23,627 bases of DNA from Candidatus Woesearchaeota archaeon (GCA_016177265.1 JACOVP010000037.1:1-23627), one strand, 5' to 3'. Shown: positions 14,573-22,564, counted from the first letter of the stretch. The notes: generated from the letters alone by a model not told the origin. A program made the numbers and translations.

Positions 14573-15739
14573 ATGAAACAGATAACAGCAGTACTCTTGA
14601 TGCTCTTGGTAATAGGAATACAACCAGCATTTGCCCTAAAAGATCTTTCAAATGAAGAAATAAGCAGAGGGAAATATATTACACCAGTGACAGCAGCAGT
14701 CGCCGTTGCCGATCCAAATGACATTCCAGATAAATACAAAGAAGGCGAGCAACTGAAGATTGATGATAAAAGCTACTACCAGGACATTATCAAGCAACGT
14801 GAAAAGAATAAAGATCGCTTAGAGAAGGAAGCCATCGTTTTCGAGGTAGGAGAATCCCAAAACTTCTTTATCAGAAGCAATGGCAGAGAAGAACAAGTAC
14901 AAGTGACTCTCACAGGAATTCATGAAAAAAGTAGAGAAAGTTTATTCTCCATTGCTAAAGAGCCATCAGATGTTATAGATGTTAAACCTAAAGAGAAAGA
15001 AAAGAAGAAAGCCAATTATTACTGTGCAAATTTTCTTATACAGACAGGAAGTATACACCCCCCACAACCAGAAGCAGAACCAGCAGCACCAGAACAAGCA
15101 GTACCATCAATAGTCACACCACCTTCTCCTCCTAGTGCACAGCCGTCTCTAGAAAAAGAAGTTGTAATAGGGGAAGGAGGAGTAATTCCCATTGGCAAGT
15201 TACCACCAATACCGGTCAAAGAAGATATGCCCTCCATCTACTATACTAATCAAGAACTTTGTCTCACACCAAAAGACATCGGCTTCATTATTGAAGTGTA
15301 TACCATTGATGTGGAGAAGCAACGGGTAAAATTTGCCCTCAATGCAGAGGAGATGAGCACGGGCGTAGATGTTATCGCAATGGCCCAAGAAGATGAACGG
15401 GTGTTAGCAGCACAAGTAAAGAGAACAAGAACGTCTATACCTGCTATCAGTCCTGAAAAGGGAGAACGTGTCAAAACTACAGAAGAAAAGAAAGAAGAGA
15501 GAAAAGGATGCAGAGTCAATGGCGAGAGTATTGAAATAGGTACCAGGTTTATCGAAGAGCAGGATGAAAAAGGAAGGGCAATGTACTGCACTCCTTTAGG
15601 CGAGATAATGCCTCAAAAAGAAGCTGGAGAGGAAGCAGAAGACGAGTATGAATGCATCAGCGGAAAAGTAGCAGATGGGCGTTGTAACAACCCTTTAACC
15701 ATTCTCCAGAGGATTTTGAGCCTTTTCGGCCTCTATTAA
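14573..15739 (+). CDS. Secreted Cys-containing protein with a Pro-rich linker and an Arg-Ile C-terminal tail
   Basis: A 388-residue exported protein, 11 bases after the preceding gene and preceded by AAGGAGCG. The signal peptide is residues 1-21 (ending PAFA). A beta-rich domain (about 86-156) is followed by a Pro/Ala/Glu linker (160-195), a VIGEGGVIPI segment that echoes GKGGVIQV of the upstream protein, and a second beta-rich domain (about 220-265). Residues about 312-371 form a small Cys module: GCRVNGESIEIGTRF, then YCTPLGEIMPQKE, then YECISGKVADGRC. A related module occurs in the protein at 20208. The C-terminus is PLTILQRILSLFGLY. No enzyme motif is seen. Co-transcription with 13443 and the matching tails suggest that the two proteins act in the same place, presumably the cell surface. 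Confidence 0.75.
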   Translation: MKQITAVLLMLLVIGIQPAFALKDLSNEEISRGKYITPVTAAVAVADPNDIPDKYKEGEQLKIDDKSYYQDIIKQREKNKDRLEKEAIVFEVGESQNFFIRSNGREEQVQVTLTGIHEKSRESLFSIAKEPSDVIDVKPKEKEKKKANYYCANFLIQTGSIHPPQPEAEPAAPEQAVPSIVTPPSPPSAQPSLEKEVVIGEGGVIPIGKLPPIPVKEDMPSIYYTNQELCLTPKDIGFIIEVYTIDVEKQRVKFALNAEEMSTGVDVIAMAQEDERVLAAQVKRTRTSIPAISPEKGERVKTTEEKKEERKGCRVNGESIEIGTRFIEEQDEKGRAMYCTPLGEIMPQKEAGEEAEDEYECISGKVADGRCNNPLTILQRILSLFGLY

Positions 15740-15740
15740 C

Positions 15741-15757
15741 TTTTTGGTTTTTTATTT
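15741..15757 (+). terminator. T-rich terminator after the exported-protein operon
   Basis: TTTTTGGTTTTTTATTT begins one base past the stop codon of the gene at 14573; the TBP promoter follows. Confidence 0.5.
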
Positions 15758-15763
15758 AAATAC

Positions 15764-15773
15764 CTTTATAAAC
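15764..15773 (+). promoter_or_regulatory. TATA box of the TBP gene
   Basis: CTTTATAAAC lies about 55 bases before the ATG at 15823. The expected transcript starts near 15794 and contains GGGGGG (15810-15815), seven bases before the ATG. Confidence 0.65.
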
Positions 15774-15822
15774 CCAGACTACTCTCCCCAACCCAGTCAT
15801 AGTGAATTTGGGGGGTAGTTGT

Positions 15823-16377
15823 ATGCCAAGAAGACCAAAGAAGGAAATCAAGATCCAAAACATAGTAGCATCTGCTTCTCTAGAAAAAGACATTCCCTTG
15901 ATTAAACTTGCGGAAGCACTACCCAATACTGAATATAACCCAGAGCAATTTCCCGGCTTAGTCATGCGTATCAAAGAGCCAAAAACATCTGCTTTGATCT
16001 TCAGTTCAGGAAAAATTGTCTGTACAGGCGCAAAATCCATGACGAAAGTCAAGGAAGCCATAAAAAAAATTATCCAAAATATTGAAAAAATCAAGATCAA
16101 AATCACCGTTGACCCCCAGATCAAAGTCCAGAACATGGTTGCTTCCGGTTCTATTGGTATGGACCTCAACTTAAACATGCTTGCGATGGAGCTAGAAAAC
16201 ACAGAGTATGAACCAGAACAATTTCCGGGCCTTGTGTACAAACTTCCAGGAACGCGGGCAACCTTTTTGCTCTTCAGCAATGGGAAGATTGTCTGCACAG
16301 GAACACGTTCGGAAAGCAAATTACGTGAGTCTGTCGACAAATTAATTACCACGCTCCTCCACGTCAACAAAAAGTAA
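15823..16377 (+). CDS. tbp: TATA-binding protein
   Basis: This 184-residue archaeal TBP binds the TATA box and recruits TFB and RNA polymerase. The two pseudo-symmetric halves are plain: KIQNIVASASLEKDIPL with NPEQFPGLVMRI and SSGKIVCTGAKS in the first, and KVQNMVASGSIGMDLNL with EPEQFPGLVYKL and SNGKIVCTGTRS in the second. The protein ends at HVNKK without the acidic tail found in some archaeal TBPs. The ATG at 15823 is chosen over the GTG at 15802 because the G-run sits at the right distance and the N-terminus MPRRPKKEIKIQNIVAS fits the family. It stands alone upstream of MCM, with its own promoter. Confidence 0.97.
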   Translation: MPRRPKKEIKIQNIVASASLEKDIPLIKLAEALPNTEYNPEQFPGLVMRIKEPKTSALIFSSGKIVCTGAKSMTKVKEAIKKIIQNIEKIKIKITVDPQIKVQNMVASGSIGMDLNLNMLAMELENTEYEPEQFPGLVYKLPGTRATFLLFSNGKIVCTGTRSESKLRESVDKLITTLLHVNKK

Positions 16378-16399
16378 GCATCTCATCCTCCTTAGGAAC

Positions 16400-16409
16400 C
16401 TTTTTATAC
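16400..16409 (+). promoter_or_regulatory. TATA box of the MCM operon
   Basis: CTTTTTATAC lies about 40 bases before the GTG start. GGGGG at 16431-16435 is a plausible ribosome binding site, eight bases before GTG. Confidence 0.5.
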
Positions 16410-16443
16410 CTCCTCTTGCTTACAGCACACGGGGGTTGAAAAA

Positions 16444-18453
16444 GTGGTCGATGCTAGAGAGCAAATTCAGCGGTTTCAAGAGTTCCTAGAAGCAGCCTAT
16501 CTCAAGAAAATTCACGAGCTCGTCAGCAGTGGCAAGCGTTCTATCTACATTAGTTTTCCAGAACTGGCTAAACATGATCCTGAACTGGCAGAACAACTCT
16601 TAACTGAACCAGAAGAAACCATCAGGGCAGCAGAAATCGCAGTACAACAATTTGATCTGCCTAAAGAGGATTTCAGGGTTCGTTTTCTTTCTCTACCAGA
16701 CTCGCAGAAAGTAAAAATTCGTGATATCCGTAGTACTCATCTAGGCAAATTCATTGCTACTGAAGGGATAGTTCGTCAGGCATCAGATGTTAGGCCGCAA
16801 GTGGTCACAGCAAAATTTGAATGCCCATCTTGTGGCAATATAATTACTATTCCGCAACTAGAAAGCACCTTTAAAGAACCAAGCAGATGTTCTTGTGGTA
16901 GAAAAGGTCGTTTCCGAGTTACTGAGAAAATACTAGTTGATGCGCAACGCCTAGTGGTAGAAGAGTCTCCAGAGTCAATGCAAGGTGGTGAACAACCAAA
17001 AAGAATCTCTGTCTTTGTCCGTGAAGATTTGGTTGAGCCCAAAATGGAGAAAAAAACCACTCCAGGTTCTAAGATAAAAGTGACTGGTATTTTGAAAGAA
17101 GTGCCTCTTACTGCTAAATCAGGCGGCCAATTAACCAGATATGATCTTGCCCTAGAAACAAATTCTATTGAGGCCATAGAAGAAACATATGAGGACATTA
17201 TAACAACGAAAGAAGACGAGCTAAAAATCCAGGAACTAGCGAATGATGCAAATATCTACCAAAAATTAGTGAATGCCATTGCACCTTCCATTTATGGGCA
17301 TGAAGAGATTAAAGGTGCACTCGTCCTCCAATTGATGGGGGGTGTCCGGAAGGAAAAAGCTGATGGTACTGTGACTCGGGGAGATATGCATATCCTATTG
17401 GTTGGAGATCCAGGCGCTGCTAAATCAACTTTGCTTACCTTTATCTCAAAAATGGCTCCTCGTGCTCGTTATGTTGCAGGTCGTGGCGCTTCTGCTGCTG
17501 GTATTACTGCTTCCGTTGTCAAAGATGAATTCTTGCGAGGTTGGGCTTTAGAAGCTGGAGCAATTGTTCTCGCATCAGGGGGTATTTTAGCACTAGATGA
17601 AATGGACAAGATGTCCATGGAAGATACCTCTGCATTGCACGAGGCTATGGCACAACAGCAAGTCACGATTAGCAAAGCAAACATTCAAGCAACCTTGACT
17701 GCACGAACAACAGTGCTAGCAGCAGCAAATCCAAAGTTAGGTCGCTTCGATCCATTCCAGCCAATAGCATCGCAGATTGATTTGCCTCCAGCGCTCATTA
17801 ATCGCTTTGATTTAATCTTCCCTGTTCGTGACATTCCTGATAAAGAGCAAGACGCGAAGATTGCTTCACATATCTTAGAGGGGCCAGTGACCAAAGAACA
17901 GGAAATCCCAACAGACCTCCTCAGAAAGTATATCGCCTATGTCCACCAAAACGTCTTTCCTAAGCTATCACAGGGGGCTATTGAAGAAATCAAAGAATTC
18001 TACGTTGGTCTTCGTAATTCAGCAACCACAAGCGGTGAAGGCATCAAGCCTATTCCTATATCAGCAAGGCAACTAGAAGCGCTCGTTCGTTTAGCTGAAG
18101 GATCAGCTCGTGTTCGCCTTTCCAATCAGGTTACCAAGAAGGATGCACGCAACGCAATCAAAATTCTGAAGTTCTGCATGATGCAGGTCGGCTTTGACTA
18201 TGAAACAGGACAATTTGATATGGATCGGGTTGCAACAGGAGTCCCAGCATCGACGAGAAACAAAATCCTCATTATCAGGGAGATTATTCGTGAACTCGAA
18301 TCCCGAGGAAAAAAGACTATCCCTGTCGAAGACATTTTTGCAGAAGCAACAGAAAAGAATTTAACAGAACTGCAGGTAGAAGAGATCCTGGAAAAGTTAA
18401 AAAAGGAAGGTGAAATTTATGAACCAAAACGTGGCTGGATCTCCAAGCTATAA
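16444..18453 (+). CDS. mcm: Replicative DNA helicase MCM
   Basis: This 669-residue subunit forms the hexameric 3'-5' replicative helicase. The N-terminal domain carries a zinc site (CPSC at 127-130, CSC at 149-151). The AAA+ core has Walker A GDPGAAKS (321-328), Walker B LALDEMDK (382-389), the GRGASAAGITASV segment that forms the helix-2 insert region, and the arginine-finger region LINRFDLIF, where most MCMs read SRFD. A winged helix closes the protein (about 600-669, ending EILEKLKKEGEIYEPKRGW). The start is GTG (MVDAREQIQRF) preceded by GGGGG. It is followed after two bases by the RPA-like gene, and the pair should be co-transcribed. Length and motifs indicate a complete, active helicase without an intein. 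Confidence 0.97.
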   Translation: MVDAREQIQRFQEFLEAAYLKKIHELVSSGKRSIYISFPELAKHDPELAEQLLTEPEETIRAAEIAVQQFDLPKEDFRVRFLSLPDSQKVKIRDIRSTHLGKFIATEGIVRQASDVRPQVVTAKFECPSCGNIITIPQLESTFKEPSRCSCGRKGRFRVTEKILVDAQRLVVEESPESMQGGEQPKRISVFVREDLVEPKMEKKTTPGSKIKVTGILKEVPLTAKSGGQLTRYDLALETNSIEAIEETYEDIITTKEDELKIQELANDANIYQKLVNAIAPSIYGHEEIKGALVLQLMGGVRKEKADGTVTRGDMHILLVGDPGAAKSTLLTFISKMAPRARYVAGRGASAAGITASVVKDEFLRGWALEAGAIVLASGGILALDEMDKMSMEDTSALHEAMAQQQVTISKANIQATLTARTTVLAAANPKLGRFDPFQPIASQIDLPPALINRFDLIFPVRDIPDKEQDAKIASHILEGPVTKEQEIPTDLLRKYIAYVHQNVFPKLSQGAIEEIKEFYVGLRNSATTSGEGIKPIPISARQLEALVRLAEGSARVRLSNQVTKKDARNAIKILKFCMMQVGFDYETGQFDMDRVATGVPASTRNKILIIREIIRELESRGKKTIPVEDIFAEATEKNLTELQVEEILEKLKKEGEIYEPKRGWISKL

Positions 18454-18455
18454 CA

Positions 18456-19130
18456 ATGCAAGGTCGTCAGACTGCCTACAAACTCTGGATTGCAGAAATT
18501 ATTGATGCTGATTATACTCGCCAAGAAGGGGAATGGGAACCAAATTCTCTTGATATCAAAGGAATAAAAGTAGCACGGGTGAATGTTCTTGGAACCATCA
18601 CTGAAGTATTTGTGAACCCCACAGGAGACTATGCAGCAGTTACCATTGAAGATGGAAGCGCGAGTGTTGCAATTCGGGTATTTAAGGGGGATGTTCGATT
18701 AGTCACAGGCCTAAACATCGGTGATTCGATTCTCGTTATAGGAAGACCGAAACAGTATCAGAATGAAATTTATATTGTGCCAGAAACTGTGAAGAAACTT
18801 GACCATCCTGCTTGGATGAAAGTCAGGAAGGCGGAACTCATGCAAGCACGAGGGATCATACAGCAAAAAGTACAGCCAGCGCCGCAAGAAGCAAGCGTTC
18901 GCGAAGTACGTGAAGAATTGATTGCAAATAATAAATCATTAGTGAGCAACGAGGGAGTCAGACAGAAAATGCTTAATCTTCTAGAAAAGCAGGGTGAACT
19001 TGGCATGGACATTGACATGCTCATTCAAGCTACAGAAACAGAAGAAGAGGAAGCAGAAAAGATTATTGAAGAGTTGATTAAGGAAGGTGAGATCTATATG
19101 TCTCGCCCCGGTGTGTTGAAAATTATTTAG
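18456..19130 (+). CDS. RPA32-like protein: OB fold plus C-terminal winged helix
   Basis: A 224-residue protein resembling the second subunit of RPA. It has one OB fold (about residues 35-115: GIKVARVNVLGTITEVF, YAAVTIEDGSASVAIRVF, LNIGDSILVIGRPKQYQNEIYI), a Gln/Pro linker (about 133-150), and a C-terminal winged helix (about 165-224, ending IIEELIKEGEIYMSRPGVLKII). RPA32-type proteins join other OB subunits to coat single-stranded DNA, and their winged helix recruits partners. Gene order directly after MCM (two-base gap) supports a role at the replication fork. Its terminal winged helix resembles that of MCM next door. No RPA70-like large subunit is in the window. It has no SD, so translation is probably coupled to MCM. 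Confidence 0.8.
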   Translation: MQGRQTAYKLWIAEIIDADYTRQEGEWEPNSLDIKGIKVARVNVLGTITEVFVNPTGDYAAVTIEDGSASVAIRVFKGDVRLVTGLNIGDSILVIGRPKQYQNEIYIVPETVKKLDHPAWMKVRKAELMQARGIIQQKVQPAPQEASVREVREELIANNKSLVSNEGVRQKMLNLLEKQGELGMDIDMLIQATETEEEEAEKIIEELIKEGEIYMSRPGVLKII

Positions 19131-19138
19131 GGGGATAA

Positions 19139-19150
19139 GATTTAAATAGG
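19139..19150 (+). promoter_or_regulatory. TATA box of the aIF2-beta operon
   Basis: AGATTTAAATAG is centred about 26 bases before the ATG at 19172, implying a leaderless transcript and supporting that start rather than the TTG at 19157. Confidence 0.6.
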
Positions 19151-19171
19151 TAGAATTTGCCGTTCTTGATA

Positions 19172-19582
19172 ATGAACCTAACGTACGTAGAATTGCTCAA
19201 GAAGGCGAAAGCGCACTTGCCTGAAGTAAAGGCAAGCACAGAGCGTTTTGAAATACCGAAGGTGACAGGTCACATTCAGGGAGTCAAAACAGTCATTACC
19301 AATTTTAGTCAGATTTGTTCTGTTATTCGTCGTGATGCTGCAGAGCTTTTGAAATATTTACAACGGGAATTGGCAACGCCAGCAACGCTTGAGGGTCCTC
19401 GCCTTGTTTTAGGAAGAAAATTGCCCTCACAGATCATTAATGAAAAAATTTCTCAATTTTGTAAAGATTTGGTGCTTTGTCGAGAATGTGGCAAACCAGA
19501 TACGCAGCTGATCAAGGAAGATCGTATAACATTTATGAAGTGCACGGCTTGTGGCGCAAAGCAACCGGTGAAAGGAACATAG
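19172..19582 (+). CDS. eif2b: Translation initiation factor aIF2 subunit beta
   Basis: A 136-residue protein, the usual archaeal length. As part of the aIF2 heterotrimer it helps deliver initiator Met-tRNA to the small ribosomal subunit. The central domain shows the family pattern (EIPKVTGHIQGVKTVITNFS, then LLKYLQRELATP, then EGPRLVLGR). A C-terminal zinc ribbon follows, with CRECGKPDTQL and CTACGAK (two C-x2-C pairs). The ATG at 19172 is placed correctly for a leaderless mRNA. DUF424 and NMD3-domain genes follow directly, forming a three-gene translation/ribosome-biogenesis operon of a type common in archaea. Confidence 0.95.
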   Translation: MNLTYVELLKKAKAHLPEVKASTERFEIPKVTGHIQGVKTVITNFSQICSVIRRDAAELLKYLQRELATPATLEGPRLVLGRKLPSQIINEKISQFCKDLVLCRECGKPDTQLIKEDRITFMKCTACGAKQPVKGT

Positions 19583-19583
19583 G

Positions 19584-19874
19584 ATGTATATTAAAATCCA
19601 CAAAGCGCCAGCAGGGGAGGTCATTGCCGTGTGTGATGAAAATATTCTAGGAAAGACATTGGAAGATAAAAAGAAGCATATTAAAGTTTCAGAGCATTTC
19701 TATAAGGGAGAAATTAAAGATGCAGCAGCAATAGCACCTATCCTAGAAACTGCAACCAATATTAATCTTATAGGAAAAGAGGCAGTTGCTCTTGGTCTCA
19801 AACTCGGCATCATTGCTGAAGAAAACGTCATGGTGATAGCAGGAGTCCCCCATGCACAAGTCTATGCACCATAG
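19584..19874 (+). CDS. DUF424 family protein
   Basis: A 96-residue protein with the DUF424 pattern: MYIKIHKAPAGEVIAVCDE, ILGKTLEDKKKHIKVSEHFY, then a Gly-Lys-Glu-Ala-Val-Ala-Leu-Gly-Leu segment and a hydrophobic GVPHAQVY end. The family is conserved in archaea beside aIF2-beta and NMD3, and its biochemical role is not established to my knowledge; a link to translation or RNA modification is inferred from the neighbourhood only. It starts one base after the aIF2-beta stop, and its 3' end overlaps the next gene by 23 bases, so all three are translated in a coupled way. Confidence 0.85.
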   Translation: MYIKIHKAPAGEVIAVCDENILGKTLEDKKKHIKVSEHFYKGEIKDAAAIAPILETATNINLIGKEAVALGLKLGIIAEENVMVIAGVPHAQVYAP

Positions 19875-20157
19875 GTATTATGAAGCGACACTCCAGATAC
19901 GCCCGTTTAATCAGGAAGTGTTCCAATGTGTCATTAAGGAGGTAGGGAGAAGAAAAGATGTCTCTATAGCTAAGATAGAGGAGCTCAAGACAGGCATTGA
20001 CGTCTTTCTTTCATCACAACGGTTTGCTCGTGCTCTAGGGAAAAAACTCAAGGATCGCTTTGGTGGGAGTTTGATCATTTCCAAAAAAATAAATCGCAGA
20101 GACAGACAGACAGGCATTATCCTCTATCGTGCAACAGTTCTTTTCCGCCCAAAATAG
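19852..20157 (+). CDS. NMD3-related protein lacking the N-terminal zinc domain
   Basis: A 101-residue protein matching only the C-terminal beta-rich domain of archaeal NMD3: YYEATLQIRPF, IAKIEELKTGIDVFLSSQR, LKDRFGGSLIISKKI and GIILYRATVLFRP. Full-length NMD3 carries N-terminal Cys-x2-Cys zinc ribbons and helps large-subunit maturation; neither the cysteines nor room for them exists here, because the upstream bases code for DUF424. The start at 19852 has AGGAG six bases upstream; an ATG at 19864 is an alternative that begins exactly at the conserved domain. It is the last gene of the aIF2-beta operon. The truncation may be a lineage feature or the zinc part may be encoded elsewhere. Confidence 0.75.
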   Translation: MHKSMHHRYYEATLQIRPFNQEVFQCVIKEVGRRKDVSIAKIEELKTGIDVFLSSQRFARALGKKLKDRFGGSLIISKKINRRDRQTGIILYRATVLFRPK

Positions 20158-20159
20158 TA

Positions 20160-20171
20160 AATTATATAAAG
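20160..20171 (+). promoter_or_regulatory. TATA box for the large Cys-rich surface protein
   Basis: AATTATATAAAG lies about 42 bases before the ATG at 20208, leaving a short leader that contains AAGAGGT just before the start. Confidence 0.6.
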
Positions 20172-20207
20172 AATCGGATGTATGAGGAAAGTAGCAAAAG
20201 AGGTACG

Positions 20208-22523
20208 ATGAAAAAAGTAATTCTTTTTATCACTATATATATCCTATTTATCCCCCTCACGTATGCAGGTTCCTTCGACTTCAGAGGGACTACAGATAAA
20301 ATGACTGTTGGGGAGGAGATGGGAGATGTGCTAGAAGCAGTTACTTCTTCACACCTTAGTGATATAAAAGGAGGATCAGTCACTACAAAAGAAGGAACAA
20401 CGAAGTATAGCCAATTCTTGCGCTTTAAGGATGTAACTACAGCATTAAATACTTCTTCAGTGCTCTATACCAAAACAGAAAGCGATGACGTTGGCGATTT
20501 TCTAAAGGTAAATAAAGGAACTGCTGTAACAGACGCATTCTTCGAATGGCACATCAATTTCGAAGAGGGATTGAAAAGCAAAATAACAGACAAGAGACTT
20601 GCTGGCCTCGATGACGTGAAGATTCCTATCATCAGCGATGAGTACACTATTATCGACTCTTTGGTTGAGGGAAAGAAGATTAAGCTGACGCTTGCTAAGG
20701 GGGCAATCAGTGATATCTTAAAGCAACAAGAAAAGAAAGTGTATACCATAGGTGACAAACCCTATGAAATAGAGGTAACAGTCATTGAAACAGCTACAAA
20801 AAAGGCAAGGTTTAAAGTTGCAGGTAAGGAAACGCAGCTTCTCCAGAAAGGAGAGATCGAAAGTATCGATACTGGTGTTTTTATTGGGGTCAATGATATT
20901 CTTATCAATAGCAATGATCCAAAAGGAAGTGCAGTAAAATTCTTTATTGGTGCCAGCATTCTCGAAATCATCGATGAGAATTACGAAGATGACACGTTCA
21001 ACAAAGACTTCTCTTTCAGCAAGGAGAAATTAGAGTTTGGGTTTATCAAGATTGCAGCATCGCTCATTAGTGACACATTAAAGATTTCATCAATCAAGTA
21101 CAGGCTTATCAATGACCAAAATATTTATGCTCGACCTGGTGAAGGCATCAAGAAACATCTTAAAAAACCACAAGGCCTGATCGCAGACTGGGACATACGA
21201 TATGCAGGATTAGAAAGCGTGTCAACAAGCAAGATCAAGCTTTTACCTTCAGGAGCAGATGATGAGTATCGCTTGGAATTTACTTCGTCAGAAGGAAAGA
21301 CGATCAACATTCCCTTTGTGTCCAATAAAGGTTCATTCAAACTGGGGGATAACACGAAAGATCTTATTATTGTTGAAGGATCAAGCACGACAGATTTTAC
21401 AGTTGATCAAAATGATTACTTTGTCCTAACAACAGCAAATACCAAAGGAGGAAAAACATACGTCTTAACGTACGAGTCACTAAACAATGAATCCAACACC
21501 GTCCTCTTCAATGAAATTGGTGGTTCGCAACAATCGTTTAGCTATACCAACTCTTCAAATGGTGCAATATTGGGCGAGGGGACTATAGCAATAGGCACTA
21601 TCTCAGCAAAATTTTACATTGAGCTTGCTTCGCCAAATAGATTGGCAATCGATATGGATGGGGATGGCACGGTGCAAAACACTGATCAGATGGACATCAT
21701 TGTAAAAGGAGGAGGCATCTTTGATCCAGGCACAACCAATAGCCCTACCGCGCCTTATGATATCACACTCAAAACAGACGGCAGTCAATTCGAAGAGTCC
21801 ACAACTTCGGAAACACTGACATTCACCATACAAACAACGCAGAGCACACGGATCGGTATCTCGGAAACTATTACAGGATTGTCCACAGTCAAATCAAAAG
21901 ATAACCATGTCCTTGGCATTTCAGACTATGGTGCCAAAGTAGATCTCTTAGCTAGTACAGATAAGGCAGATACACTAACCATCGACTACCCACAGTCACA
22001 ACAATTTGCAAAAGTTGTCATCGATGTTGGTGTTGGCTCAAAAATTCAGACGAAAGTGGAAGAATCAAAAGAAACGCAGTGTAGCAATGGCAAGCAAGAT
22101 GGCGATGAAACAGGCGTTGATTGCGGTGGATCTTGTAGTCCTTGTCCCACATGTACTGATAGTGTTCAAAATCAAGGAGAGGAAGGCATTGACTGCGGCG
22201 GCCCTTGTCCAAAGATTTGTACACCGCAGCAGAAGCAGGAGACAGAAACATGTAAAGGATGTTGGCAACAGTTAGAAAAGGGCCAGAAAAAATGTATTCC
22301 TGCAGGAACTATTGTTGGTACGCTCTACTGTGGAACGGCAGGACTCCTTGTTCCCTTAAAGGCTAACGGGGAATCGTGCTCGGCTGCATACGAATGTAAA
22401 ACAGGACGTTGCGAAGAAGGAAAATGCGGAAGAAAAATAACCGCGGGACTTTTAGCAATCAACATCGGAATAGTAGCATTGATTCTAATCATTCTCTATT
22501 TTGTATTTACCCTCATTAAATAG
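20208..22523 (+). CDS. Large Cys-rich surface protein with a C-terminal membrane anchor
   Basis: A 771-residue exported protein. The signal peptide is residues 1-20 (MKKVILFITIYILF, ending TYAG). About 600 residues of beta-rich sequence without a family I recognise follow. It includes a loop that fits a calcium-binding pattern, DMDGDGTVQNTD (about 482-493). From about residue 625 come two tandem Cys repeats (DETGVDCGGSCSPC and GEEGIDCGGPCPKIC), a motif known from diverse extracellular proteins. A second Cys module (CKGCWQQ, KKCIPAG, LYCG, GESCSAAYECKTGRCEEGKC) leads to a final membrane helix (ITAGLLAINIGIVALILIIL, then YFVFTLIK). It is thus anchored with its bulk outside. The start at 20208 is preferred over 20178 because of the signal peptide and AAGAGGT. 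Probably an adhesin, S-layer-associated or interaction protein; this is inference. Confidence 0.75.
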   Translation: MKKVILFITIYILFIPLTYAGSFDFRGTTDKMTVGEEMGDVLEAVTSSHLSDIKGGSVTTKEGTTKYSQFLRFKDVTTALNTSSVLYTKTESDDVGDFLKVNKGTAVTDAFFEWHINFEEGLKSKITDKRLAGLDDVKIPIISDEYTIIDSLVEGKKIKLTLAKGAISDILKQQEKKVYTIGDKPYEIEVTVIETATKKARFKVAGKETQLLQKGEIESIDTGVFIGVNDILINSNDPKGSAVKFFIGASILEIIDENYEDDTFNKDFSFSKEKLEFGFIKIAASLISDTLKISSIKYRLINDQNIYARPGEGIKKHLKKPQGLIADWDIRYAGLESVSTSKIKLLPSGADDEYRLEFTSSEGKTINIPFVSNKGSFKLGDNTKDLIIVEGSSTTDFTVDQNDYFVLTTANTKGGKTYVLTYESLNNESNTVLFNEIGGSQQSFSYTNSSNGAILGEGTIAIGTISAKFYIELASPNRLAIDMDGDGTVQNTDQMDIIVKGGGIFDPGTTNSPTAPYDITLKTDGSQFEESTTSETLTFTIQTTQSTRIGISETITGLSTVKSKDNHVLGISDYGAKVDLLASTDKADTLTIDYPQSQQFAKVVIDVGVGSKIQTKVEESKETQCSNGKQDGDETGVDCGGSCSPCPTCTDSVQNQGEEGIDCGGPCPKICTPQQKQETETCKGCWQQLEKGQKKCIPAGTIVGTLYCGTAGLLVPLKANGESCSAAYECKTGRCEEGKCGRKITAGLLAINIGIVALILIILYFVFTLIK

Positions 22524-22529
22524 CAATAT

Positions 22530-22539
22530 GTTTATAAAG
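22530..22539 (+). promoter_or_regulatory. TATA box of the aIF1A operon
   Basis: GTTTATAAAG is centred about 30 bases before the ATG at 22565, so the mRNA would have a leader of only a few bases. Confidence 0.65.
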
Positions 22540-22564
22540 TGCTCTTCTTCAGCCACCAGAGAAG

